A DNA stretch of 64,000 nucleotides from Chloroflexota bacterium (GCA_024275635.1 JAJRYT010000169.1:1-64000); one strand, 5' to 3'. Positions 1-11,553 are shown, numbered from the stretch's first letter. A program made the numbers and translations. The notes: generated from the sequence alone by a model not told the origin.

Positions 1-662
1 AGTCAATGCAACTTTACTCGAGTACGAATATTTGAACATCGCATAAAAAGAGTGACATGCAAATATTATTTGAATACAAACCCACGCGGTCGAGTACGGT
101 TTGGAAGCAATCTGTTAGGAATGTACAAAGTCGAGCTAAGGATTATCATTTTGTTCGATTATGTCAATATATTGCGGTGTGTAATAGTTATGCACCCCCC
201 TCATCTAATTGTAAAGATGATTTTGTCAAAAATGAACCACGCCCGGATTTTCTGTTTTAGCCAGGCATTTCCAATGTCCGACAATGGCCGGGACAAAACC
301 ATGTGTAAGTTTTGAACCATTGCCCGAAATATAGATTACACACCCATTAACCTTTGTAGTTCGTCCGGGGAGTGAGTGACCAGTTTTTCTAGTTGGGCTA
401 AATTATTGGTGGGTCGATCCAGTATCGGATAGGGAGGACACCCCAATTGTACATGACATATGTTACCAGAAATAGGTGACACTCTTCCTCATCTACCGCT
501 CATTTTTGGGGTAAACTGGGTTAAATTACCCATTCGGTTTATTAACCCATTGGGGATAATCGCCCATACAGAGCGTTTGATACGTGTGGCCTGGGCTTTA
601 ATGAAGTAGCCTGCGATTTAATAAGCTTGTAAGCGCTTCTTACTTTTGGAGGATCATGCCTG

Positions 663-1913
663 ATGAGCAAAAGATATTTAATTGGTGCGTTGTTAATCGT
701 CGTAATTTTGTTAGCGGCTTGTAAGGCAGAACCTGGTCCGGAAGGGCCGGTTGGCCCTGCTGGTCCGGCGGGGCCCATGGGGCCGCAAGGGCCAACCGGC
801 GATGATGCTGTCATCAGCCGGCAGTACGTTGGCTCGGAGAAATGCGGCAACTGCCACGAGGAACAGTATGCGGAATTTATTCTCTCCGGTCACCCCTATA
901 AGTTGACCAAGGTAGAGAATGGCGAACGGCCCCGCTATCCCTACGATGCTATCACCGGCGGCGTCAAGAACCCGCCGGAAGGGTACACCTGGGATGATAT
1001 CACCTACGTCATCGGCGGGTACGGTTGGAAAGCGCGCTTCATGGACAAGGATGGCTACATTATTACCGGCGATGAAAATGCGACAACCCAGTACAACTTT
1101 GCTAATCGTACGGTCGGCAACCAGGCGGGTTGGGTCGCTTACCACGCCGGTGAGCAAAAAGCTTATACTTGCGGTACCTGCCATACCACTGGCTATAATC
1201 CGGACGGCCACCAGGACGGCTTGGAAGGAATTATTGGCACTTGGGCCGCCCCTGGCGTGCAGTGCGAAGCGTGCCACGGCCCGGGCAGTCTCCACGCCGA
1301 AGACCCTTACGGCATTGAAATGAATGTGGAGTATGCTTCCCAATTGTGCGGCGAGTGCCATGTGCGCGATAATCCGGCGGAGATCGACGCCAGCGGCGGG
1401 TTTGAGAAGCACCATGAGCAGTACGAAGACCTATACAACTCCAAGCATTTCGCTATTTCTTGTGTCACCTGTCACGACCCCCATGCCAGCGCTTTGTACA
1501 GCGATGATGAAGTAAATCCGAATAAGGGGATTGTACAGCAGTGTGAATCGTGCCACTGGGAAAATGCGGCCGTGCAGAATAACGAGAAGCATGAAAACCT
1601 GGCCTGTACCGATTGCCATATGCCGCCGCTGGGGAAGTCGGCCCAGGCGAACCTGGATATTTTCACCGGGGATGTGCATTCACACCAGTTTGCCATCAAT
1701 ACCGACCCCGATGCGCCGCAGTTTTATGACGACGGCGCCAAAGTCATGCCTTATCTGACGCTCTCTTACGCCTGCCAACACTGCCACAATGGGGAAGTGA
1801 ATGCGGTCAAGGAATTGGACGAACTGGCGGCTGACGCCAAAGGGTATCATACGGAAATTCTACCTACGGCAGAGCCGGTTGCCCCAGAAGCAACAGCGAC
1901 GCCGACGCCATAA
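663..1913 (+). CDS. Octaheme c-type cytochrome lipoprotein with N-terminal collagen-like GPx repeat
   Basis: Lipobox-like [27 protein letters not shown], then eight CxxCH motifs (CGNCH, CGTCH, CEACH, CGECH, CVTCH, CESCH, CTDCH, CQHCH). Confidence 0.9.
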   Translation: MSKRYLIGALLIVVILLAACKAEPGPEGPVGPAGPAGPMGPQGPTGDDAVISRQYVGSEKCGNCHEEQYAEFILSGHPYKLTKVENGERPRYPYDAITGGVKNPPEGYTWDDITYVIGGYGWKARFMDKDGYIITGDENATTQYNFANRTVGNQAGWVAYHAGEQKAYTCGTCHTTGYNPDGHQDGLEGIIGTWAAPGVQCEACHGPGSLHAEDPYGIEMNVEYASQLCGECHVRDNPAEIDASGGFEKHHEQYEDLYNSKHFAISCVTCHDPHASALYSDDEVNPNKGIVQQCESCHWENAAVQNNEKHENLACTDCHMPPLGKSAQANLDIFTGDVHSHQFAINTDPDAPQFYDDGAKVMPYLTLSYACQHCHNGEVNAVKELDELAADAKGYHTEILPTAEPVAPEATATPTP

Positions 1914-2263
1914 AGGGAAGCTGCTCATTTTAAAATTCATATGGGTAGGGCGGGCCGGATTGGCTTGCTCTACCCGTGAAACTTTTTTGGGTCTCTGGGA
2001 TTTCGCGTGGTTAGTTCACCGGATGGTTCATTTTTTGACACGAATGGCACGAATTTTCACGAAATTTCTTATTATTCGTGTCGTTCGTGTTATTCGTGTC
2101 AGGTTTTTTTCTCGACCCCGCGAAATCCTAAAGAACCACTTTTTTCTCAGGAGACACTTGCGCTACGGCGCACCAATAAATGAACGAAAATGGGGCACAA
2201 ATTTAACGGATAACACGGATTTATCCGTGTTATCCGTATCCTATTTACATTGGAGATCGATTT

Positions 2264-3997
2264 ATGAAGAGACTACGTCCTTTCTCATGGCTAAAACAGT
2301 TTTTCTTTCCCCCGGCAGGGACGCCGCGTTGGCTTCGGATCCTGCCTTATGCTTTTATGGGCGTTCTGTCTGCGATTGCGCTTTACTATGGGGCGCAGGG
2401 ATGGGATTACGCTAATTCTCCCCAATTCTGCGGAACGACCTGCCACACTATGCCGCCGGAGTACAGCGCTTACCTGGTCTCACCGCACGCCCGCGTTTTG
2501 TGCTCCGAATGCCATATTGGGCGCGATGTTTTAACCGAACAATTCTCACGAAAAGCGGGCGATATGCGCCATGTCATTGATCTGGTGGCCGTGAATTATG
2601 AATATCCTATCTTTGCTAAGGAGATGAGACCGGCGCGTGAAACTTGCGAGCGTTGTCACTTTCCGGAAAAGTTTTCTGATGACAGTCTGCGGGTGATCAG
2701 TCACCGGGTAAGCGATGAAGCGAACACTAAGGAGGAGACGACGCTGATCATGAAGACTGGCGGCGGCAGCGAACGGGAAGGGCTGGGCCGGGGAATCCAC
2801 TGGCACATCGAAAACGAAGTCTGGTATCTGGCAACGGATCCGCTAGATCAGGAAATTCCTTATGTGCGGACGGTAGATGCCGATGGGGAAATCAAGGAAT
2901 ATTACGATGTCGCTTCTGGTCTGACGCCAGATGACGTGGCGGGTTCAACGTTGGAGCGGATGGATTGTATTACCTGCCATAACCGGATTACCCATTCTAT
3001 GCCTGATCCGGGAACGGCCGTTGATCAGGCGATGGAGAAAAAGTTAATAGCGGGTGATTTGCCTTTTATGAAACAAGAAGCGGTTAAATTATTGTCGGCG
3101 TCCTACCCGAATCAGGAAACGGCCATGTTAGAGCTAACCGCTTTGGTCGATTATTATCAAGAAAATTATCCGGAAATTTATGTTGGGCGCGCGGATGAAA
3201 TCCAACAGGCGGTTGACGTCCTGCAAGATATTTACAACCAGATAGTTTTCCCGGATCAAGAAGTGGACTGGCAGACACATCCGGACAATCTGGGTCATAT
3301 CGCCGCGCCTGGTTGTTTCCGTTGTCATGACGGCAAACATCTTACCAGTACCGAAGAGGCAATTCGCCTGGAGTGCAATATCTGCCATTCGGTTCCGGTG
3401 GTTCATGATCCGAATGCCCTGGTAACGAATATTGAAATTATTCAGGGGCCGGAACCGACGTCTCATATCCATACCAGTTGGATCGCGCTGCATGGTCAGG
3501 CGATTGATATTTCGTGCGCTGCCTGCCATGAGCCAAACGATCCCACGGTGGATTACACTACGTTGGAAGGAAGACCGCCCAGCGATGGTTCTTTTTGTGG
3601 GAATTCTGCCTGTCATGCTTCCGAATGGACGTATATTGGCCTTGATGCGCCGGAAATGGACGCAATTTTGGATCGCCAGCTCTATCTACTGCTCAATACC
3701 AGCCCCTATTTGATGGATGGGGAGCCGCGGACATATGAAGGGGTGTTTAAGGCGATGTTTGACGGCCGTTGCACCTTCTGCCATGCCGGCCTTGAGCCTA
3801 AAGCGGGACTGGACTTGAGTAGCTATGAGATGATCATGCAAGGGGGCAATAACGGCCCGGTGATTATCCCCGGCGACCCGGACGCCAGCCTGCTCATTGA
3901 GGTGCAATCCACCCGCAAAGGTCACTTTGGTCAAGTGTTGGATGATGAATTGGCCGCGCTGCGTGATTGGATTGTTACCGGCGCGCCGGGAAATTAG
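2264..3997 (+). CDS. NapC/NirT-like membrane-anchored multiheme cytochrome c
   Basis: N-terminal TM followed by FCGTTCHTMPPEYSAY; further CSECH, CERCH, CITCH, CFRCH, CNICH, CAACH, CGNSACH, CTFCH motifs. Confidence 0.85.
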   Translation: MKRLRPFSWLKQFFFPPAGTPRWLRILPYAFMGVLSAIALYYGAQGWDYANSPQFCGTTCHTMPPEYSAYLVSPHARVLCSECHIGRDVLTEQFSRKAGDMRHVIDLVAVNYEYPIFAKEMRPARETCERCHFPEKFSDDSLRVISHRVSDEANTKEETTLIMKTGGGSEREGLGRGIHWHIENEVWYLATDPLDQEIPYVRTVDADGEIKEYYDVASGLTPDDVAGSTLERMDCITCHNRITHSMPDPGTAVDQAMEKKLIAGDLPFMKQEAVKLLSASYPNQETAMLELTALVDYYQENYPEIYVGRADEIQQAVDVLQDIYNQIVFPDQEVDWQTHPDNLGHIAAPGCFRCHDGKHLTSTEEAIRLECNICHSVPVVHDPNALVTNIEIIQGPEPTSHIHTSWIALHGQAIDISCAACHEPNDPTVDYTTLEGRPPSDGSFCGNSACHASEWTYIGLDAPEMDAILDRQLYLLLNTSPYLMDGEPRTYEGVFKAMFDGRCTFCHAGLEPKAGLDLSSYEMIMQGGNNGPVIIPGDPDASLLIEVQSTRKGHFGQVLDDELAALRDWIVTGAPGN

Positions 3998-4513
3998 GAT
4001 ACGGCACCTCTGGGACTTTGAGGAGCTACGGGGCGTAAAACGTGACTTGTGACCTGCGGATAGTCACGTTTTACGCCCTTACTTTTGATGGTGAAAACGA
4101 TCTAGGCAGTTGGTTGATCAACCCTCCGGCTTTTGATTTGAGCGCCGCCCTGATTTTGGGGAGACGCTTCTTTTTTGCCTGGATAACCTTATGGGCGATT
4201 CTGCATTTAATCGTAGTTTGCTTGTTTTTGATAACGAATGGTGGAAAGAACGACTTCATTCCGTAAACAATTCATTGTCCTGGCACGAAAAAGGCGAAAC
4301 CAGGCAAGAAACAAGCCTACCCCCCATTTATTTTTACCTGAACGAATCCTTTAGTCGACAGGCGATAAATAGCCCACAAAATGACGCCCGATGAATCGGA
4401 CTTTTTTGTTTAGCGTTATCCCAGTTCGTCTGGCGCTTCTTCAGACACTTTTCACTTTAGGCGCTTCAGGCACTTCTCGCTTCTCGCTTTGTTGCCGGAA
4501 GGGGGAAACAAAA

Positions 4514-4540
4514 ACGGCCGTATCCATCGGATACGGCCGT
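4514..4540 (-). terminator. Intrinsic terminator of the 4567 gene
   Basis: Perfect 12-bp stem ACGGCCGTATCC-atc-GGATACGGCCGT, T-run on the minus strand. Confidence 0.8.
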
Positions 4541-4566
4541 CTCTTTTGTGGTTAAATCAAAATGGA

Positions 4567-5832
4567 TTACGGTGTTTCCGATAATCCTTCATGATAGCCA
4601 ATAGCCATCGCTTGCAGTTCCTCATCCGTCTTCGCCGGGGCTACACCGCCATCTACATGGCAGTGACGGCAGGCAAAGTCCAGCGAAATCTGCGACAGCG
4701 CCACTTTGCCATCTTCACTGAATTGACCCACTTGCATCGGATCAATAGCCATCAAATGGCTGCGAATATCGCCAGTAAACATCTCCGCGTTGCCCAGGGC
4801 GCTCTTGACGATGCGCGGCATATGACAGTCAATGCACTCGACATTGTTTTCGATATGCGCCGCATTTTTCTGAGTCTCAGCATTCTGGAAGTGGCAGTTT
4901 TCACAGCTGGTACGGGTCGTTTGCAGCCCTTCCTTCCGTAACTGGACTACCCCGGTATGCGGGTCGTGGCAGGTAACACAATCGAGCGTAATATGCTTGC
5001 TCTGGAATAACTCCTCGTATTGTTCATGGTGACGAATAAAGCCGCCAGAAGCATTGACCTCTTCCTGCGTGCCGCGGAAGTGGCAATCGCCACATGCGGC
5101 TGCATCACGGTCCACTTTCATTTGCCAATTGTAGGGGTTTTCTACGTGCAAACTGCCAGGGCCGTGGCACTCTTCACAACGGATGCCAGGTTCTGTCCAG
5201 GTGCCGATCATCCCTTCCATGCCGTCCTGATGGCCTTCTGGGTTATAGCCGGTGGTGTGGCAGGTGCCGCAGTTATACGGCTTTTCTTCACCAGGATGAT
5301 ACCCTACCCAGTTTGTGCCCATATCCAGGTCGGCATTGTATAGGTTGTACTGGGTGGTCGCATTTTCGTCTGCTCCGGTAATGATGAAGCCATCATGGCC
5401 GATGAACCGCGCCTTCCAGTTGTAGCCGCCGATGACATAGCTGATGTCATCCCACGTATATCCTTCTGGCGGGTTGGGAACCTCAGTGAAAGGGTATTCT
5501 GGCGGTTGGCCGTCAACCACTTTGTTCAGTTTGTACGGGTGCCCGCTTTTCATGAATGCATCGTAATTTTCCTGATGACATTCGGCGCAGGATTATGTAC
5601 CAACGTATTCGGGCATTATGGCGACGGCTTCACTGGCAGCGGCAGCCTCACCGGCCGGCCCTGCTGGCCCAGCAGGACCTTCTGGGCCAGCGGGGCCGGC
5701 CGGCCCAACAGGACCTTCCGGGCCGGCGGGGCCTTCTGGGCCAGCAGGACCTTCCGGGCCAGCAGCGCCGGCACAGCCGGCAAGGGCCAGCATGAAGACC
5801 AAAACTAATGTAATAAACCAAAACTTTTTCAT
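4567..5832 (-). pseudogene. Collagen-like octaheme cytochrome c, paralog of 663-1913, interrupted by in-frame TAA at 5593-5595
   Basis: ORFs 5593-5868 and 4567-5553 are in the same frame; the 13 codons between them read SCAECHQENYDAF, matching EKCGNCHEEQYAEF of the paralog; a TAA replaces one codon. Confidence 0.8.
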
Positions 5833-5880
5833 GTAAATCCTCCTAGGAAGTTGTAAAAAATTTACCAAAGTCGCTGAATT

Positions 5881-5900
5881 TATGGGTTATATAACCCATA
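5881..5900. promoter_or_regulatory. Perfect 20-bp palindrome TATGGGTTATATAACCCATA upstream of the minus-strand cytochrome
   Basis: Read directly; second copy TATGGGTT-ACAA-AACCCATA at 5986-6005. Confidence 0.65.
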
Positions 5901-5985
5901 TTATCTACGAAATATTAACAGAATATGAGTGAAAATCCAAGAGATCAGCTTGAAAACAAGAGGATTAGTGACAAATGTCACAAGT

Positions 5986-6005
5986 TATGGGTTACAAAAC
6001 CCATA
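5986..6005. promoter_or_regulatory. Second TATGGGTT-ACAA-AACCCATA inverted repeat
   Basis: 8-bp perfect arms. Confidence 0.6.
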
Positions 6006-6309
6006 TCATTCACTGGGTATATTCTGAATACGTGGGTTTTACGTCCATTTTGGCTAGTTGTAGAAATATGTTCGGAAAACGGCCGTCACCACTGGTACTG
6101 CCGTTCCTAAATCCTCCATCTAAAACTCGTTCTTTGACCCACAATCAGGTATAATTCAACGTGTGAAACACCCTATTTCCAGACCAGAGCCACCCCGACC
6201 CAGGTGGCTATTTTTCATCTAAAAACAAACAGTCAAAAGCGCGTAATGCAGCACGGCATTTATTCATCCTTCTGCCTCCTGCCTTCCGTCTTTTCTTCGG
6301 AGGTTTCTT

Positions 6310-8838
6310 TTGGAAATCGGCACTGTCAATACCATAGACATTAACCAGGAGATGCGAAACTCCTATCTTGACTACGCCATGAGCGTTATCGTGTCCCGCG
6401 CCCTGCCCGATGCGCGCGATGGCCTCAAACCCGTCCACCGGCGCATCCTTTATGCCATGCACGACATGGGCATTCGCGCCACTGGCCCGCACCGCAAAAG
6501 CGCTCGTATCGTCGGCGAAGTGTTGGGTAAGTACCATCCGCACGGCGATTCCTCTGTGTACGACGCGATGGTGCGCATGGCCCAGCCTTTCTCCCTGCGC
6601 TACATGTTGGTAGACGGGCAGGGTAACTTTGGCAGTATTGACGGCGACAGCGCGGCGGCCATGCGTTACACCGAAGCCCGTCTGGCCCGTATCGCCAACG
6701 AACTGCTGGAAGATATTGATAAAAATACGGTTGATTTTGCCCCCAATTTTGACGACAGCCTGACCGAGCCAGAACTTTTACCGGCGCGTTTGCCTAATTT
6801 ATTGCTTAACGGCTCATCCGGTATCGCCGTGGGGATGGCGACGAATATCCCGCCCCACAATCTAACCGAAATTGGGAACGCACTCATTTATCTGATTGAC
6901 CGCCAGGATGATCTGGATAACGTCACGCTGGATGATTTGATGCAGTTTGTGACCGGGCCGGATTTCCCCACAGGCGGCATTATTGTGGGCAATGAAGGGA
7001 TTCGTAACGCTTACGCAACGGGACGCGGTCGTATCATTGTGCGCGGCCTGGCAACGATTGAGGAGATGCCGGGCAAATCGGATCGGCAGCGGATCAACAT
7101 TACCGAAATACCATTTCAGGTGAATAAGTCCATGCTCATCGAGCGTATTGCCGAACTGGCGAATAAGGGTGTCATCCCCGATATTTCTGATTTGCGCGAC
7201 AGTTCTGACCGGTGCGGTATCTCGGTGGTGGTGGAATTGAAGCGGGGGACGCAGCCGTTAAAGGTGCTGAACCAGCTTTACAAACACACAGCGTTGCAAA
7301 CGACGTTTGGGGTACAGATGTTGGCGTTGGTGGATAAACAGCCGCGCCTGCTCTCGCTCAAACGGGCGCTGCAAATTCATATTGACCACCGGGTAAATGT
7401 CATTACACGCCGCACGCAGTTTGAGTTGGATAAGGCGTTGAAGCGACAGCACATTTTGGAAGGGCTGATGATTGCGCTGGATCACCTGGATGAGGTGATT
7501 GCGACGATTCGCCGCTCGCCAGATGCCGATGAAGCGCGAGGACGGCTGATGGCCGGCTTTGGCCTGACGGAGCAGCAGGCGACGGCTATTTTGGATATGC
7601 AGCTGCGTCGTCTGGCGGCTCTGGAACGGCAGAAGATTGAGGATGAATATAAGGAAATCACGGCGCATATCGCATATCTGCGCGGATTGCTGGCGGATAA
7701 GACGCAGGTTTTGGGCCTCATTAAGGAAGATGTGCAAACGCTGCTGAAGAAGTTTGGCGATGAGCGGCGCACCGAAGTGGCGATAGGGCTGGCGGCTGAT
7801 ATAAATATGGAAGATCTCATCCAGGATGAGGATGTGTTGATTGCCATTACGCAGCGCGGCTATATTAAGCGCACGCCGGTGGCTGCTTATCGTGTTCAAG
7901 GGCGCGGCGGTAAGGGGCTGATTGGGATGAGTACGCGGGGGGAGGATGTGTTGGAGCAGTTGTTTGCGGCCGGCACGTTGAACAGTATTTTGTTTTTCTC
8001 GAACCGGGGCAAGGTGTATTCGGAGAAGGCGTACAATATCCCGGAGATGGGACGGACGGCGCGGGGCAAGTCGTTGATGAATGTGCTGCCGTTGATGCCG
8101 GATGAGAAGATTACGGCCGTTATTGCTATCCATGATTTTGCCGATGCGGAATATTTGACGATGGTGACGGTAAACGGCCGTATCAAGCGCGTCGAGGTCG
8201 GTTCCTTCAAACACGTGCGACCCAGCGGCCTGATCGCCATCGGCCTCGATGAAGACGACAGTCTGGGCTGGGTAAAACTAACGCGCGGCGATCAGGATTT
8301 GATTCTGGTCAGCGAACAGGGTAAGGGCATCCGCTTCAAAGAGAATGATGTGCGGGCAATGGGCCGAACGGCGGCTGGCGTTAACGCCATTCGGCTGGAC
8401 AGTTGGGACAAAGTAGCCGGGGCCGATGTGGTTGCGCCCGACGATGATTTGTTGGTGATTACGGAAAATGGGTATGGCAAACGAACGCCATTATCTGAAT
8501 ACCGTACCCAGAACCGGTACGGCCAAGGGGTGCGGGCGATGGTGCTAGAACCGGAGCGAACCGGTAAGATTGTCAGCGCCCGTGTGGTCACACGCGGCGA
8601 CGAGGTGACTTGTATTACGTCTAGCGGTATTATTTTGCGGACGGCAACGGACACAATTTCGCAGCAGGGCCGATCTACGCGCGGGGTACGGGTCATGGAT
8701 TTGCGCGGCGAGGATACAATTGCTTCTGTGGCCCTGATTCGTGAAGGACGTCTATCGCGGGTTAATGGGGATGAGGATGAGGTGAAAATACAGGATATTG
8801 ACCCGGAAACGGCCGTTTCTAACCCGGCGTTATCTTAA
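6310..8838 (+). CDS. gyrA: DNA gyrase subunit A
   Basis: Canonical [36 protein letters not shown]...[11 protein letters not shown]...[21 protein letters not shown] start. Confidence 0.97.
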   Translation: MEIGTVNTIDINQEMRNSYLDYAMSVIVSRALPDARDGLKPVHRRILYAMHDMGIRATGPHRKSARIVGEVLGKYHPHGDSSVYDAMVRMAQPFSLRYMLVDGQGNFGSIDGDSAAAMRYTEARLARIANELLEDIDKNTVDFAPNFDDSLTEPELLPARLPNLLLNGSSGIAVGMATNIPPHNLTEIGNALIYLIDRQDDLDNVTLDDLMQFVTGPDFPTGGIIVGNEGIRNAYATGRGRIIVRGLATIEEMPGKSDRQRINITEIPFQVNKSMLIERIAELANKGVIPDISDLRDSSDRCGISVVVELKRGTQPLKVLNQLYKHTALQTTFGVQMLALVDKQPRLLSLKRALQIHIDHRVNVITRRTQFELDKALKRQHILEGLMIALDHLDEVIATIRRSPDADEARGRLMAGFGLTEQQATAILDMQLRRLAALERQKIEDEYKEITAHIAYLRGLLADKTQVLGLIKEDVQTLLKKFGDERRTEVAIGLAADINMEDLIQDEDVLIAITQRGYIKRTPVAAYRVQGRGGKGLIGMSTRGEDVLEQLFAAGTLNSILFFSNRGKVYSEKAYNIPEMGRTARGKSLMNVLPLMPDEKITAVIAIHDFADAEYLTMVTVNGRIKRVEVGSFKHVRPSGLIAIGLDEDDSLGWVKLTRGDQDLILVSEQGKGIRFKENDVRAMGRTAAGVNAIRLDSWDKVAGADVVAPDDDLLVITENGYGKRTPLSEYRTQNRYGQGVRAMVLEPERTGKIVSARVVTRGDEVTCITSSGIILRTATDTISQQGRSTRGVRVMDLRGEDTIASVALIREGRLSRVNGDEDEVKIQDIDPETAVSNPALS

Positions 8839-8872
8839 TACTCTGTCCCAATTGATAGGCTGCGTTGAAAAT

Positions 8873-8900
8873 AAGAGACGGTGTACGGCCGTCTCTTTTC
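8873..8900 (+). terminator. Intrinsic terminator after gyrA
   Basis: AAGAGACGG-tgtacgg-CCGTCTCTT followed by a short T tract. Confidence 0.75.
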
Positions 8901-9091
8901 GTATACGTTCCCTATTTCCTATACGACACACTTCCATCCAGGATTATACTTAAAGCGCTGACATCTCTCGCACAAACCGTGTTCTCACTAAGAGAGATAG
9001 AAATAGGCGTGCGTCTTCCAAGCTTAACATAGCGCCGGTGTGACGGCCCATTTGCTATTAAAGCCAGCAGTTTAGCGTCTGGAGAGTTTGA

Positions 9092-10414
9092 ATGACATCG
9101 GGTGAATTAAATCAAATATTAACCCCACTTACCAAAATAAGTGAACTAGATGTGCCCGTTGGATTAGTTCAAGACATTATATTTCGTCTTTTGTTTAACG
9201 AAGGCACAGTCAACATTGGCCGGTTTGCGGAAATACTGGGATTGCCGACACGTGCCCTTGACGAATTACTTTCCCGGATGAAGCAGGAACATCTGGTAGA
9301 AATCGTTAAAGCTGGAACCCTGGGCAGTTTAAGCTTTACCTACGGGTTGACTGAAGCTGGAACCAAGCGCGCCCGCAATGCCTTTGAGCGCAGCCAATAC
9401 GTTGGCCTGGCGCCGGTCTCCATAGAATCATATAACAAAGCTGTCCTGGCCCAAACCGGCCAGACACAGCGTATCACGCCGGAACAGGTGCAGAATTCCC
9501 TTCGTCATCTCATCTTGCCGGATAGTTTCCATCGCCGCATTGGCCCGGCAGTCAATTCTGGAACGTCCCTTTTTCTGTATGGCCCGCCTGGAAACGGTAA
9601 AACGACGATTGCCCAGGCAATTGCCGGACTGTTAGCGAAAGATGATCCTATTTGGTTGCCCAATGCCATCACCGTCGGCGGTCAAATCATTCGCATTGTG
9701 GATCCGTTAGTGCATGAACCGCTGCAAATGGAAGAAGTGCCGTTTCATACGGCCGCAACCTTGAAGTCCAGCGCGACATCTAAACTCAAAATTGATAGGC
9801 GTTGGCGGCTATTTAAGCGGCCGTCCGTCATGGTTGGCGGTGAGTTAGTCATGGATTCACTCGATTTACGGTATGAACCTGTGTCCAAAGTATACGAAGC
9901 TCCGCTGCAATTAAAAGCCAACGGCGGCATGTTCCTCATAGACGATTTCGGCCGTCAGCAAATTAGCCCCCAACAGCTTCTCAACCGTTGGATCGTCCCC
10001 CTGGAAAGCGGCATAGATTTTCTACGCCTCCAGTCAGGCCAAAGTCTGGAAGTCCCTTTCCGTCAACTCATCGTCTTTTCAACCAACCTTGACCCCGGAG
10101 ATTTAGTGGACGATGCTTTCTTGCGCCGTATTCAAATGAAAGTAGAAGTTGGTGGGCCTGACGAACGGTTGTTTTACCAGATATTTTTGCGAATGTGCGA
10201 GGTAATCAAAATATCTTTTGACAAAAAAAGCTTCGTCCATCTGTTACAAAAATGGTATCGTGAACCACAGCGAAAGATGCAATCCGTTCATCCGCGGGAT
10301 ATTATCAAAACAGTTATTTCCCTTTGTGAGTATGAAGGCTCAGAACCCCATTTTACGCCCGACTTGATTGATGAAGCGTGCATCAGTTACTTTGTAGACA
10401 TAAAAAAGGAATGA
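9092..10414 (+). CDS. AAA-type ATPase with N-terminal winged-helix-like region
   Basis: Walker A GPPGNGKTTIAQ, FLIDDFGRQQ Walker B-like, FSTNLDP sensor. Confidence 0.7.
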   Translation: MTSGELNQILTPLTKISELDVPVGLVQDIIFRLLFNEGTVNIGRFAEILGLPTRALDELLSRMKQEHLVEIVKAGTLGSLSFTYGLTEAGTKRARNAFERSQYVGLAPVSIESYNKAVLAQTGQTQRITPEQVQNSLRHLILPDSFHRRIGPAVNSGTSLFLYGPPGNGKTTIAQAIAGLLAKDDPIWLPNAITVGGQIIRIVDPLVHEPLQMEEVPFHTAATLKSSATSKLKIDRRWRLFKRPSVMVGGELVMDSLDLRYEPVSKVYEAPLQLKANGGMFLIDDFGRQQISPQQLLNRWIVPLESGIDFLRLQSGQSLEVPFRQLIVFSTNLDPGDLVDDAFLRRIQMKVEVGGPDERLFYQIFLRMCEVIKISFDKKSFVHLLQKWYREPQRKMQSVHPRDIIKTVISLCEYEGSEPHFTPDLIDEACISYFVDIKKE

Positions 10415-10480
10415 GGACTGAGAAACGAGGAACGAGTGAAGAAATGCTCATCCCTCTGAACTCAGTCCTCATCACTTTTC

Positions 10481-11269
10481 CTAGCTTTGCAACAAATCCG
10501 TCAAACCTCTAACAATTGACCCTTCGCCTGTTGTTTTGCCGCTAGCCGAGGGCGCATTAGCCAGGATGCGGTCAGCCAGGCGGGAGAAGGGCAGCGATTG
10601 CAGCCAGACACGGCCCGTTCCCTGCAATGTGGCCATAAACAACCCCTCGCCGCCAAAAATCATAGACTTCAGGTTCCCGGCGCGCTGAATGTCGTAATTA
10701 ATCGTGGGTTCAAAAGCGACGATACAGCCGGTATCAACCATCAGTTTCTCGCCGCTCAAACGTTTTTCAATAATGGTTCCCCCGGCATGGATGAACACGT
10801 TGCCATCGCCGCGCAGCCGCTGTAGGATGAACCCTTCACCGCCAAACAGCCCGGCGCCCAGCTTTTTGTTAAACGCAATGCTGACTTCCGTGCCCAGTGC
10901 CGCACACAGGAAGGAATCTTTCTGACAAATCAGTTCGCCGTTGGCCTCGTCGAGGTCAATGGCAATGATTTTGCCGGGATAGGGGGCGCCGAAAGCGACA
11001 TGCTTCTTGCCTTGCCCGCTATTGGTGAAATGGGTCATGAAAATAGATTCACCGGTAAAAGCCCGTTTCGCAACGCTGCCTAACTTACTCATGAATCCGG
11101 CGCTGGGGTTGGAGCCATCACCCATCTTGGTTTCAAAGGTCACCCCATCTTCCATGTACATCATTGCCCCAGCTTCCGCGATAACAGTTTCTCGCGGATC
11201 GAGTTCAACTTCTACAAATTGAAGATCGTCGCCAAATACCTGGTAATCAACCTCGTGACTTTTAGCCAT
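10481..11269 (-). CDS. AIM24 / TIGR00266 family protein
   Basis: [34 protein letters not shown]..., [30 protein letters not shown]. Confidence 0.85.
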   Translation of the reverse strand: MAKSHEVDYQVFGDDLQFVEVELDPRETVIAEAGAMMYMEDGVTFETKMGDGSNPSAGFMSKLGSVAKRAFTGESIFMTHFTNSGQGKKHVAFGAPYPGKIIAIDLDEANGELICQKDSFLCAALGTEVSIAFNKKLGAGLFGGEGFILQRLRGDGNVFIHAGGTIIEKRLSGEKLMVDTGCIVAFEPTINYDIQRAGNLKSMIFGGEGLFMATLQGTGRVWLQSLPFSRLADRILANAPSASGKTTGEGSIVRGLTDLLQS

Positions 11270-11553
11270 TTGTTTATCTCCTTATGATTTGAGGGTTTAT
11301 TATTGACATTATACCCGATATACGCAAGCGTTACGGGGAAGGTTGTAACCCTGTTTCTGATATATGGGGGCGTGAATTGATGAACGATTTTGGTTGGCGG
11401 GAGTTGGGTGACTTCTCGATATCTGGGGGCAATCTTCCGTGCGGTTTGGTACTCACGCTGTCTGCCGTAAGGATTCTCTCGGAGGCTTCCCTGATTATTG
11501 AGATATTGCGTAATTGGTAATAAATTTTGCAGGTTTATGGAGGGCTTAAGTGT

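Noticed and set aside
52-315. Overlapping small ORFs of 87 and 67 aa at the window start
   Set aside because: No recognisable family, no clear ribosome-binding site, AT-rich intergenic-like sequence.
7258-8214. 318-aa minus-strand ORF within gyrA
   Set aside because: Composition-driven antisense ORF; gyrA frame is unambiguous.
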